From Ceratotherium simum simum (taxonomy: Eukaryota; Chordata; Mammalia; Perissodactyla; Rhinocerotidae): a DNA stretch of 64,000 nucleotides. Each line of letters starts with the position of its first letter. The first letter of the stretch is position 1. The translations under genes were made by a program, and so were the position numbers. Of the stretch, positions 42,924 to 62,133 are shown piece after piece. Below the pieces are notes generated by a model that worked only from the letters and a program-made list of their open reading frames with translations, was not told the origin of the DNA and made no database searches. The stretch spans positions 1,534,553 to 1,598,552 of the forward strand of contig NW_004454288.1 in assembly GCF_000283155.1 (NCBI RefSeq), in the 5' to 3' direction.

Positions 42924-44394
42924 ATATTCCAGAACCATTTCTGGTATAAGCATCAAGAAGTCATTAGGCACCTGGCTCCAACTAGCTCTAAATCACCACC
43001 CAGGATATGCTCCTTAATGTCATGTTACAGGATGATGGATTTGGCTGCTAACATTCTAAGCTATAGGAAGGAAGAGGATGAAGAAATAAAGGAAAACTGC
43101 CAACATTCTTAAGGTTTCCTGGAAGTTTCACGTGCTGTTTGCATTCACACCTTACTGGCTGTTTAGTAACATGGCCACAGCTAGGTACAGAGAAGGCTGA
43201 GAAATTGTCATATTTCATACAATGCCACACGATATGAAATTGGGTTTTGGCTACTAAGGAAAAAAAGACTGGATGTTATAGTAGTAAATTGCTGTCTACC
43301 ATAAGATACTATGGCAGTCTATTGGGGAAGAAAGCTGCCCTCAAGCTATTGCCAAATGAAAAAACCATGCTTTTATATTTTCATATGACTCCATATGACC
43401 TAGATATTTATATGCATATATAACAGTGGTAATCTTTGGGTCATAGAATTGCAGATGAGTTTTCTTTAAATTTTATCTGCATTCTAAAAATTCTAAGCTG
43501 AAAAAGCTTTTATGTTTATGCTCAATGTTTTCCAAAATTAAAATACAAAAAGGTGGAAGTTCTTCCCACCCACTCAATTACCCTCTACGAGACAGTGTAC
43601 CAGTTCCTCATCTATCCTTGGAGATACTCAGCATGTGCAAGCAAATGAACTGTTCTGTGCTTTGATTTTTTTTCATGTAACAATATAGATAGCTTGGAGA
43701 AAATGCCATTATCAGTATGAACTGCTTAATAGAACAAAAGAATAGCCCCTGCTCTCCTCTCCTGACAGCAGATGGTATCCGTCAATCATTTATATGTTGA
43801 AAGTGCTCTGTACCGAAGCTCTGGCACAGAATTTCCTCATAGTTCCCGTGTATCTCCAGCCTCTGCCTCCCATGGCTCCATTCCCGTGGGCCCAAGCATG
43901 CTTGTGTCTTCCCCAGTGACCCTCCCCTGCCTCCTGCCTTGTCCTGGCAGCCCGGCATGGTGGAGTGAAACTAGGAGGGGCTTTGGAGTCAGGTTCAGGT
44001 TCTAGTTTTGTGCTACCTGTAGCATCTTGGGCAAGTCACTTAACTCTGGGCCTCTGTTTTTATATTCTTAAATGGTGAAAGTGTTAAAAATCAACTTTAT
44101 AGGTTTTGGTGAGGATTTAATGAGATCAACAGAATACCAGATACAATAGATACTCTATAATCGTAGGTGCTGTTATTTCTTCTCAAACTGCCTCTGAGGA
44201 TTTCTCCTTTTTTTATTTACCACCTTAACTGTGGTGACTTCCATTTCATCACTTTGTTCATTTCACAGCCTCTCCTGTTCTCATGGAAACCAATGACATT
44301 TTGCTAAGGATACTGATAACCTAATATTTGCAGAGGCAGCAAAAAGGTCGATGCTTTTGATAAAATCTGACAATTCCTCTATGTTAAGGTTAGG
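42924..44394. other. Intergenic
   Basis: L1M-like A/T-rich part (43.2-43.7 kb), unique part, and a MIR (43965-44180, tgggcaagtcacttaactct). No gene. Confidence 0.45.
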
Positions 44395-44455
44395 ATCAGC
44401 TGCAAGAAGGGGAAAAAAACCCAAAGTAACAGTGGCTTAAACAAGATATTTATGT

Positions 44456-44879
44456 TTTTATATTAGTTTCCTGAGATTGCTGTAACAAAGTACCACAAGT
44501 TGGTTAACTTAAAACAGAAATTTATTGTCTGGCAGTCCTGGAGGCTAGAAGTCTGAAATTAGGGCATGCTCACTGTGAAACCTCTAGGAGAATCCTTGTG
44601 ATTTGCAGCAATCTTGGGCCTTCTCTGGCTCACAGCTGCGTAACTCCAATCTCTGCCTTCATTGTCATGTGGTGGTCTCCCTGTGCGTCTTCACATGACC
44701 ATCTTCTTATAAGGACACTGATCACGGTGGAATAAGGGCCCACCCTACTTCGGTGTGACCTCATCTTAACTAGTTACGTCTGTAATGATGCCAGTGCCAA
44801 ATAAGGTCACATTCTGAGGGACTGGGTTAGGACTTCATATCTTTTTTTGTGGGGGACATGATTCAATCCATAACTCTCA
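44456..44879 (-). repeat. LTR-like repeat inserted in the older repeat
   Basis: Starts tagtttcctgagattgctgt, continues aaatttattgtctggcagtc, and ends near ggggacatgattcaatcc. Common mammalian repeat without coding part; class uncertain. Confidence 0.55.
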
Positions 44880-45105
44880 AATTCAAGAACCCTGGAGGTA
44901 GTGAGACTAGGCCTGGTAAGCAGTCCATGGTGTCAGGCACCTAGATGCCTTCAGTCTTGATGCTCTGCCAGGAATGACTCCCATTCCTAAGGACACTTCA
45001 TGGTTCAAAGATGGCAGTTATGATTCTAGCCATCACATCCACATTCCAGCCAGCAGGAAAGAAGAGGAGTAGTAGGGTATACTCCGTCCTTTTAAGAACA
45101 CCTTG

Positions 45106-45391
45106 GGGCCGGCCCCGTGGCTTAGCGGTTAAGTGCGCGCGCTCCGCTACTGGCGGCCCGGGTTCGGATCCTGGGTGCGCACTGACGCACCGCTTGTCTG
45201 GCCATGCTGAGGCCGCGTCCCACATACAGCAACTAGAATGTGCAACTATGACAACTATGTACTGGGGCTTTGGGGGAAAAAAAGGAGGAGGATTGGCGAT
45301 AGATGTTATCTCAGAGCCGGTCTTCCTCAGCAAAAAGAGGAGGATTAGCACGGATGTTAGCTCAGGGCTGATCTTCCTCACAAAAAACCAA
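45106..45391 (+). mobile_element. ERE SINE 15 (long form)
   Basis: Duplication aagaacaccttg against aagaaacaccttg (45094-45105, 45392-45404). Recent-looking head ggggccggccccgtggc. Confidence 0.95.
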
Positions 45392-45540
45392 AAGAAACAC
45401 CTTGAAGTCCCATTTGAAAGTTCTGCTCACATCCCCATAGCCAGAACTTAGTCACATGGGCACACTTAGCTAAAGAACGCTGGCAAATGTGTTTGTTCTG
45501 AGAGGCTATGCACCCACTGGGGAGAACAGAAATCGGGAGA

Positions 45541-47200
45541 TAACCAGCTGTGTCTGCCACACACTCCTGGTGCTTTCTTGTCCTTGATTTTCTGACATTC
45601 CTCTGGTTCTTCTCCAGGTCATTTTTTTTCCCTCTAAACTTCCAAATATAGGCATTTACTAAAAGTTTTATCCTCAACTTTCTTCTCTACTAAATCTCCC
45701 TGCAGTACAAATCTGACCCTGCAACTTCCCCTAATCACAACCTTTTGATCATTTCTGCTACCTTTTTGGATGAAGTAAAAGCAATTTGCCTAGCATTCAA
45801 GGTTCTCCACAGTATAACCTCATCCAATCTTGGTTTCTTCTGAACCTCAGTTTCCTTTTTTGAAAATAGAAATGATACCTGCTGTAACTCCACAAGCTGT
45901 GAGGATTAAAATGGAAGTGTAAGAGGAAGCAGGTGTTAATCTGTACAAGTCTGTAAACATATAAGGCGTCTAGTGCTCTATTCCTTCACATGGATGGGCC
46001 CTATGCTCTAGCCAGTCTGGACTCTTCCCTGACTTATGAGTCTGTCTAGTAGAAATGGAGAGGGCTTCCACACATCGTAGCTCTGAAGAGGAAGGCACTG
46101 TCCCTTCTAGCAAACCTCGTTTATGCCCATGACCCAGACGTGCAGCTGCACCTTGATTCTGGTCACTGGGCATTTTCCTCAAATCCTGTCTGTTTTCAGC
46201 TGTTTCCTTTTGTCGAGTTCCTGTGCTCTGCTCATGGGACAGACACACCTACTAGACAACAATATTATACCTCTGGCAGTGGCCATTACAGTTTTGTCCG
46301 TGTTGTGATGTGCTGGCACACACGTGGGGTAGCAAGGAAATGTATTAACCAATTTCAAGAACCCCAGAGATATTGAGACTAGGGCTGGTATGACAGTCCC
46401 AGATATTTCCATGTCCTCTCCTTCCACTCCCAACAGCCATTTCTACATGTCCGTAGGAGTTCCTCGTGGGCAAGTGTGGTAGGAAGCAAAGCTGTCCCAC
46501 ATGAAGCCAGTCTTCATGACCTGGACATGCATTAGGCCCGTGTAGGGAAGGGTGACTCACTTTTGGCACATCTCAAAAAGCATGGGCTCAGGGGCAGCAC
46601 TTTTGTCTATGGCCCAGTAAAGAGGCTGGCAAATCCTCTCTCCAAAAGCAGCTATAAGGATGGACAAATTTGACAAAAATGACCATTTCACTTCTCTGGA
46701 AATCAAACAAAGGTAGATGACAATCGGAGAAGTGTTGATGCCTGAAAAGCCACTGAGGTGTGGGTAAGAACATTTACACTCTCTGTCGTTCTTCCCTGGG
46801 GCTGCTCCCAGCCGCTCCCTTGCCCCAACTCTGTAGGACTGGTAACTTCTTTGTCATGATGTTAGCAGAAGTGACATTTGCAGTGGTGGGCAAGAGGGGA
46901 GGGCCAACAGTTCTACTAGTTTGATGCTGTGGTCATCGTTAGAGAAAACATTCCTGGGTGAGGCTATGCACATGTACACCAGGGACCAGAGGGATCCCAA
47001 GCTAACCACACAATCCTAGCTGACACCAAGGCCGCGTTCATGTGCTGGGGAGACACAAAAGGGCACAGTAGAATGGAAAAACTGGGACAGACTTGAAAAT
47101 GGCCTGAATTTTGAGTGTGCTCCCTTACCCACACACAGATCCGTTGACAGAAGCCTTACAAGGTCCAACTTTTTAGCACCACTTTAGTTTGATCGTTAAC
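45541..47200. other. Intergenic
   Basis: 46330-46420 (caagaaccccagagatattg) echoes 44884-44925, so the same old repeat occurs again. No gene. Confidence 0.4.
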
Positions 47201-48878
47201 TGCCACTAAGCTATGCAGACACAGGAAGTCAGATTTTAAAATAAAAATAAAAAGAATAAATAATAGACATTAGTAGCTACACACTACAGAGGAGAAAGAT
47301 TCCATAAATGTAGCCTAGGCAAGCTACTAAACAAGCAAGCAAACAAAAACAGGAACAACCTTCAGGGGGTTCAGAATCTAGAGTTGCTACAATTATTAAC
47401 TAAAATATCTGGTTTTCAACAAAAAATTATGAGAAATGCAAAGAAACAGGAAAGAATGATCCACACGGAGGGAAAAAGGCAGTAAATAGAAACTGATTAT
47501 TTACAGATGATGGATTTAGTGAACAGCCTTCAAAGTAGCTATTATGAATATGTTCAAAGAAGTAAATTAAACCATGTTTAAAGAATTATAGGACAGTATG
47601 ACAACAGTGATTCTCAATAGCAAGACAGTATAAAAAGAACTAAATGGAAAAAATTCTCGAGTTGAAAAGTACAATAAATTAAAATAAGTTCACTAGAGCC
47701 ACACAACAGCAGATTGGGGATGGCAGAAGAAAAGTCAGTTAACTTGAAGATAGATCAATAGAAATTATCCAATTTGAAGAACGGAGAGAAAAAAGAAGAA
47801 AAATAGAGCCACAGAGACCTGTGAGACACCATCAGGTGTATGGTGGCCAGACACACACACCAACATACACATAATGGTAGTCCCACAAAGACAAGTGAGA
47901 GGAAGGAGCAGAAAAATTATTCAAAGAAATGTCTGAAAACTTCCCAAATTTGCTGAAAAACATTAATCTACACATCCATAAAGCTCAACGAACTTCCAGT
48001 AGGATAAACACAAACACACCCCTTCACATTACAGCCAAACTTAAAGCCAAAGCCAAAGATAAAATCTTGAAAGCTGCAAGAGGAAAATGACTCATGTACA
48101 AAGAGGCTCATAGTAACGTTAACAGCTGACTTCTCCTTGGAAACTGGAGGCCACAAGGCAGTGGGAGGACATATTCAATGATCTGAATATGAAAAGGCTT
48201 CTATATCCAGCTGAACTGTCCTTCAAAAATGAAGGGACAATAAAGACATTCCCAACTAAAGACATAATTTGAAGCTATCAGATCTGTCTTATGAGAAGTA
48301 TTAAAGGAAGCTCTTCAGGTTGGAAGCAGCTGAATGATAAATCTACATGAAGAAATAAAAAGTACTGGTGAAGGTAATTATAAAAGAGTATAAATAGAAT
48401 TTTTAATTGATTTAAAAGACAATTTTATTGTGTTTATAACAAAATAATATATACAACAACAATAGCACAAAGGAGAGGGGATGGAATGGAGCTTTACTGA
48501 AGCAAGGAAGTGATACCAAATGGTACTCGAATCCACAAGAAGAAATGGAAAAGCATCAGAAATGATAAGCATGTAGGTTAATATAAAAGATTCAAATATA
48601 TTTTTTCTTTAAAAGGCATAAGATTGTATAAAGCAATAATTATAACATATTTTTGGTTTTATATAAGATAAAACGGGTAAGAGAATAGAGCTATATTGGA
48701 GCAAAATTTTCATATTTTATTAGAATTACATTCGCTTTAATCTGATGTAGTTTATTATAAATTAAGATGCATATTGTAATTTCTAGATCAACCACTGAGA
48801 AAATAACTTAAAAAATACAGTATAAACAAGAAATCAACAAAGGAATAAAAATTGTACATTTAAAAATGTTTAACTCAA

Positions 48879-49078
48879 GGGGCCGGCCCCATGGCGTAGC
48901 GGTTAGGTGCGTGCGCTCTGCTGCTGTCGGCCCAGATTCGGATCCCGGGTGCGCACTGATGCACCACTTGTCAGGCCATGCTGAGGCCGCGTCCCACATA
49001 CAGCAACTAGAAGGCTGTGCAACTATGACATACAACTATCTACTGGGGCTTTGGGGGAAACATAAATAAATAAATTTT
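48879..49078 (+). mobile_element. ERE SINE 16 (short form) within L1
   Basis: Head ggggccggccccatggcg, end ggctttgggggaaacataaa with (aaat)n. Duplication unclear. Confidence 0.93.
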
Positions 49079-50465
49079 TTTAAAAAATGCCTATATTAGA
49101 AAAGAAGAATAGTTTAAAATGAATACCCTAAGATTCTACTTTAATATACTAAATACAGAAAAGCAAACTAAACTCAAAGCAAGCAGAAGAAAGGAAACTG
49201 ATTAGTGCAGAAATCAATGATAGAAACAAAAAAAGTCAAGTCAGAAGTTGGTTCTTTGAAAAGATCAATAAAATTAACAAATCTCACCTAGACTGACCAA
49301 CAACAGAAAAAGACACAAATTACCAAAGTCAGGAAAGAGGGGACATCACTACAGATTCTATAGAAATTAAAAAAGATTATAAGGGAATATTATGAACAAT
49401 TTTATGCCATCAAATTTCATAGCTTAGATGAAATGGACAAATTTCTAGAAAGGCCCAAATTACCAACTGATTTAAGAAGGAATAGAAAAATCTGAATAGA
49501 TCTATAACAAGTAAAGAAATTGATTTAGTAATTTAAAATGTTCCCACAAAGAAATGTCCAGGCCTAGATGGCTTCACTTTGAATTCTGTTGAATATTTAA
49601 AGAAGAGGCATTGCCAGTCTTTCACTTCCCAACTCATTCTATGAGACCAGTATTATTACCCTTAAAATTAGAGAGAGATCACAAAAAATATTACAAACTA
49701 ATTTCCGCTATGAACACAGACACAAAAACCCTCAACAAAATATTAGCACAGCAAATCCAGTAACATGAAATCATTATACACCATGACCAAGTAGAATTTA
49801 TCCCAGAAATGCAAGATTGCTTTACCATCCAAAAATCATTACTATCTAAAACATATGAATAGAATAAAGGACAAAACCCACACAATTACCTCAATAGGCA
49901 CAGAAAAGAACATTTATAAAGTCCAACATTTTAACAAACTCAAACTAGGAATAGAAGGGAACTTCCTCAATTTGAATAGGGGCATTTATGAAAAATCTAC
50001 AGCTAGCATCGAACTTAATGGTTAAAGATTGAATGCTAAAGATAGATGCTTAAGATCTAAAACAAGGCAAGGATGTCTGTTCTTGCCACTTCTATTCAAC
50101 ATTGTACTCAAGCTTCTAACCAGTGCAGTTAGTAGAGGGAAGAAAGAAAGGCACCCAAACTTGAGAGGAAAAAGGAAAGCATCTGTTTCGCAGATGTCAT
50201 GATCCTGTACATGTACAAATCCCGGGGAATACATACACGCACACAAATACTAGAACTAATAAATGTTCACAAAATAAATATACAAAAATCAATTGTATTT
50301 CTATAACAAAAACTAATATGAAAATCAAATTAAAATCCCATTCACAATAGGATTAAAATGAATACAATACTTTGCAATGAATTTAACAAAAGAAGTGCAA
50401 GACATTTGCAATGTACATGTACAACTGCAAGATATTGCTGAAAGAAACTAAGATCTAAATTAGAA

Positions 50466-50680
50466 GTTCTCAACCAGGGTGATTGTTCCCACTAGGGGAC
50501 ATTTGGCAATGTGTGGAGACATTTTTGGTTGTCACAACTGGGGGAGGCGATGCTATTGGCATCTAGTGGGTAGAGGCCAGGGATACAGCTAAACATCATA
50601 CAATGCATAGGACAGCCCCCACAGCAAAAAGTTATCCAGCCCCAAATGTCAATAGCACCAAGGTTGAAAATCCAGATCTA
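50466..50680 (+). mobile_element. MER5A DNA transposon within L1
   Basis: ttctcaaccagggtgattg, ggacatttggcaatgtgtgg and tcacaactgggggaggcgat match MER5A closely over its whole length. Confidence 0.88.
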
Positions 50681-50860
50681 AATAAATAGAGAGGCATTTC
50701 ATGTTCATAGATTGGAAGACCAGTATTGTCAAGATGCCAATTCTCAAACTGATTTATAAATTCAATATAATCCCTATTCCAGCAGCATTTTTTTTGTAGA
50801 AATGGATAAGCTGATCTTAAGATGTATATGGAAGTTCAAAGGGTATGGAGTAACAGAACA

Positions 50861-51112
50861 TTTTTTTTTTTTTTTTTTGGTGAGGAAGATCAGCCCTGAG
50901 CTAACGTCCATTGCCAATCTTCCTCTTTTTGCTGAGGAAGATCAGCCCAAGCTAACATCCGTGTCCATCTTCCTCTACTTTGTACATGGGATGCTGCTGT
51001 AGCATGGCTTGATGAGCAGTGCATATGTCTGTGCCCGGAATCTGAACCTGCGACCCCAGGGCCGCTGAAGCAGAGTGCGCGAACTCACCCATTACACCAG
51101 CGGGCTGGCCCC
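50861..51112 (-). mobile_element. ERE SINE 17 within L1
   Basis: Long T tail then gaggaagatcagccctgagc, ending gcgggctggcccc. L1 resumes directly afterwards (tttttaagagaacaaagtgg). Confidence 0.93.
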
Positions 51113-52525
51113 ACAAAACAATTTTTTAAGAGAACAAAGTGGGAGGACTTACACTACCAGATTTCAAAACTGACTATAAACTACAGTAATCAAGACAGTT
51201 TGGTATTAGTATAAGAATAGGCATATAGATAATGGAATAGAATTGAGTCCAGAAACCCTTACATTTATGTCACTTGATTTCTGACAAAGATCTAACGGCA
51301 ATTCAGGGGAGAAAGGAAAATCTTTTCAACAAATGGCATGGGATAATTGTATATCTGCATGCAAAAAGAAAAAAAAATGAACTTAGAGCTTTACCTCTCA
51401 CCATACACAAAAAATGAACTCACAGTGGATCACAGACCTAAATGTAAGAGCTAAAACTTTAAAATCTAGGAAAAAGTTCTTCATGATTTTGGGTTAGGCA
51501 AAGATTTCTTAGATACAACACCAAAAGTATGATCCATAAAAGAGAAAAATTGATAATGGACTTTACCAAAATTAAAAACTTTTGCACCTCAAAATACATC
51601 ATTAAGAAAATGAAAAGACAAGCTACAGATTGGGAGGAAATATTTGCAAACCACATCTCTAATAAAGGAATTATATACAGAATATGTAAAGAACTTAGAC
51701 AACACAATAATATGAAGACAAGAAAGCCTGTGTGAAAATGGGCAAAAGATTTGAATAGACATTTCACCAAAGAAGATATAAGTATGGCTAGTAAGCACAT
51801 GAAAAGATGTTCAATATCATTGGTTATTAGGGAAATGCAAATTAAAGCAACATGACTTACCACTACATACCAAGTATTGGTGAGGCTATAGAGATACTGG
51901 AACCCTCATACATTATTGATGGTAATGTAAAGTGTTATTTAGAAGTTTCTTAAAAAGTTAAACATAAATTTATCTTACAACTTAGCAATTCCGCTCCTAG
52001 AAATCTATCCAAAAGTAAGGAAAACATGGGTCCACACAAACACCTGTACTAAGCATTCATAGCAGCATTATTCATAATGGCCTTAAACTAGAAACAGCAT
52101 AAATGTCCATCAACTGGTGAATGCATAAATAAAATACGTCATACCCACATGATGGAATACTATTCAGCAACATAAAGGAACAAACTACTGATACATGGTA
52201 CAACACGGATGGACCTCAAAAACATTATGCTCAGTGAAAGAAGCCAGATGCAAAAGACTATACAGTGTATAATTCCATGTATCTGAAATGTCCAGAAAAG
52301 ATAAATTTATAGAGACAGAAAGCAGATTCATGGTTTTCTAGGGCTGGGTGTGGGGGCAGAGAACAAGTGCAAATGGACAGGAAGGAACATTTTTGGCTGA
52401 CGGAAATGTGCTTGTGGAGATAGCACAACTCTCTAAATTTACTAAAAAACATTGAATTGTATACTTACAATGGGTGAACTTTATGTCCTGTAAATTAATC
52501 AATAAAGCTGTTTTTAAAAAGTGTC

Positions 52526-52984
52526 AGATCATCGGGGCGAGGAGGGGCATATTGTAGAGGCACCTAAGGCTTCAGAGCATGCCACGGGACCTGATCAATT
52601 TGCTCCTACCAAGGCTAGTGTACTAGCTTTCCTAATTTGTGGACTTAAGTTCTTAGATATATAGTCTTCAAGAAGTACCGTATGCAGCGGATCAGAGTAT
52701 GCCTAGAGTGAGAACGGATAAAAGGCAAAATTATTCACAACTCTACATAATGTTTTTGTTTTTTAAAATTTTGGTTCCCATGACAAAGGAGGCTCTCCCA
52801 GATAGTCTCTCTTTTCTGAGGTGTCACATTGTTTTTATCCAGAGGAAACAGTAAGTGCAGAGTGGTGATTTCCAGCGTGGCGGCTTTCAGGAAAGGACAG
52901 GAGGCCAATGTGGCTAGAACTTTGAGACAGGAGCGGGAAGAGTTGGGGGCAGAGGCCAGATCAGGTAGGTTCATCTGCCCCCTT
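52526..52984. other. Intergenic
   Basis: Unique sequence between the L1 end and the MIR. No gene recognised. Confidence 0.4.
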
Positions 52985-53420
52985 TAGGAGGGCAATAAAG
53001 AGTCAGGCTACAGGGGCAGGCTTGCCTGAGTTCAAATCCCCACAGAGCCACTTTCTAGCTATGTGACTTGGAACCAGTTGCTCAACCGCCTCAGTTCTTC
53101 ATCTTTACGTTGGGGACAATAATAGTCTCGTAGGACTGTGAGGACTAAATGCGCTAATCTATGTAAGGCCTTTTTTTTTTTTTTTTAAAGATTTTATTTA
53201 TTTTATTTTCTCCCCCCAAAGCCCCAGTGGATAGCCGTATGTCGTAGCCGCACATCCTTCTAGTTGCTGCATGTGGGACCCGGCCTCAGGATGAACGGAG
53301 AAGTGGTGCCTCGATGCACACCCGGGATCCGAACCCGGGCCACCAGCATCACAGCGCGCGCACTTAACCACCAAGCCACAGGGCCGGCCCTGTAAGGCCT
53401 TTAAGTGTTCAACAAGCACT
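52985..53420 (+). mobile_element. MIR SINE split by an ERE
   Basis: cttgcctgagttcaaatccc, ctatgtgacttggaaccag and ggactaaatgcgctaatct form a MIR. It is cut at 53173 and resumes at about 53391. Confidence 0.8.
53174..53390 (-). mobile_element. ERE SINE 18 (short form), upstream of COG7
   Basis: Perfect duplication tgtaaggccttt (53162-53173, 53391-53402). Ends about 130 bases before the X-box/ETS cluster of the COG7 promoter. Confidence 0.95.
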
Positions 53421-53520
53421 TAAGTTAGCAGAAGAAGCGGGATGCTAGCACCCGCCTACCACTCCTTAGCCCTGGCGTTTCTCCTAAACCTAGCTCACCA
53501 GGGCGCCCGGAACAGCGGCA

Positions 53521-53534
53521 GTCACTATGGTAAC
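53521..53534 (+). promoter_or_regulatory. RFX X-box-like motif
   Basis: gtcactatggtaac resembles the imperfect palindrome bound by RFX factors: left half GTNRCC-like with one mismatch, right half RGYAAC exact. Its proximal position relative to COG7 supports a regulatory role. Assigned on motif alone. Confidence 0.35.
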
Positions 53535-53542
53535 AGCCACCT

Positions 53543-53553
53543 ACTTCCGGAAG
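53543..53553 (+). promoter_or_regulatory. Palindromic ETS site ACTTCCGGAAG
   Basis: ACTTCCGGAAG carries the GGAA core on both strands, as in GABPA/ELK-type sites common at TATA-less housekeeping promoters. It lies about 220 bases upstream of the COG7 ATG. Confidence 0.55.
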
Positions 53554-53753
53554 AAGTACGGCGCGCGGCGAGGGTCACTCCCAGCCGTGTACGTCAGCGA
53601 GTTGACAGAGGGGTCGTGGAGGGGCCAGTTACCCGGGCTGTGGGTTCCGGCGTCAGCGTCCCGAGCCAGTCTGGGTGCTCTTGCAGGGCCGCCCGCATCG
53701 GCAGCCTCGTTGCCGCCCGAAGACAGCCGTTAAGGCCTGGAGGCCAGGGCTGA

Positions 53754-62133
<8,380 letters not shown>

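Larger units (their letters stand above)
44395..45540 (+). repeat. Old interspersed repeat split by two insertions
   Basis: Pieces 44395-44455 (cagtggcttaaacaagatat), 44880-45105 (ctagccatcacatccacatt) and 45405-45540 (cagaacttagtcacatggg) read on as one known mammalian repeat consensus. The family name is not certain. Confidence 0.55.
47200..52525 (+). mobile_element. L1M LINE, about 5.3 kb span, decayed
   Basis: Sense-strand L1 from the ORF2 upstream region (ccaactaaagacataattt at 48.25 kb) through ORF2 (gcccaggcctag-type motifs at 49.55 kb, gggaggaaatatttgcaaac at 51.63 kb) to the typical end (cattgaattgtatacttac, aataaagctgtttttaaaaa at 52.5 kb). ORF2 is full of stops. It was interrupted later by EREs at 48879 and 50861 and MER5A-like sequence at 50466. 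Confidence 0.85.

Noticed and set aside
51459..51863. 134-codon antisense frame at 51.5 kb
   Set aside because: Antisense of decayed L1 ORF2 sequence; no independent gene.
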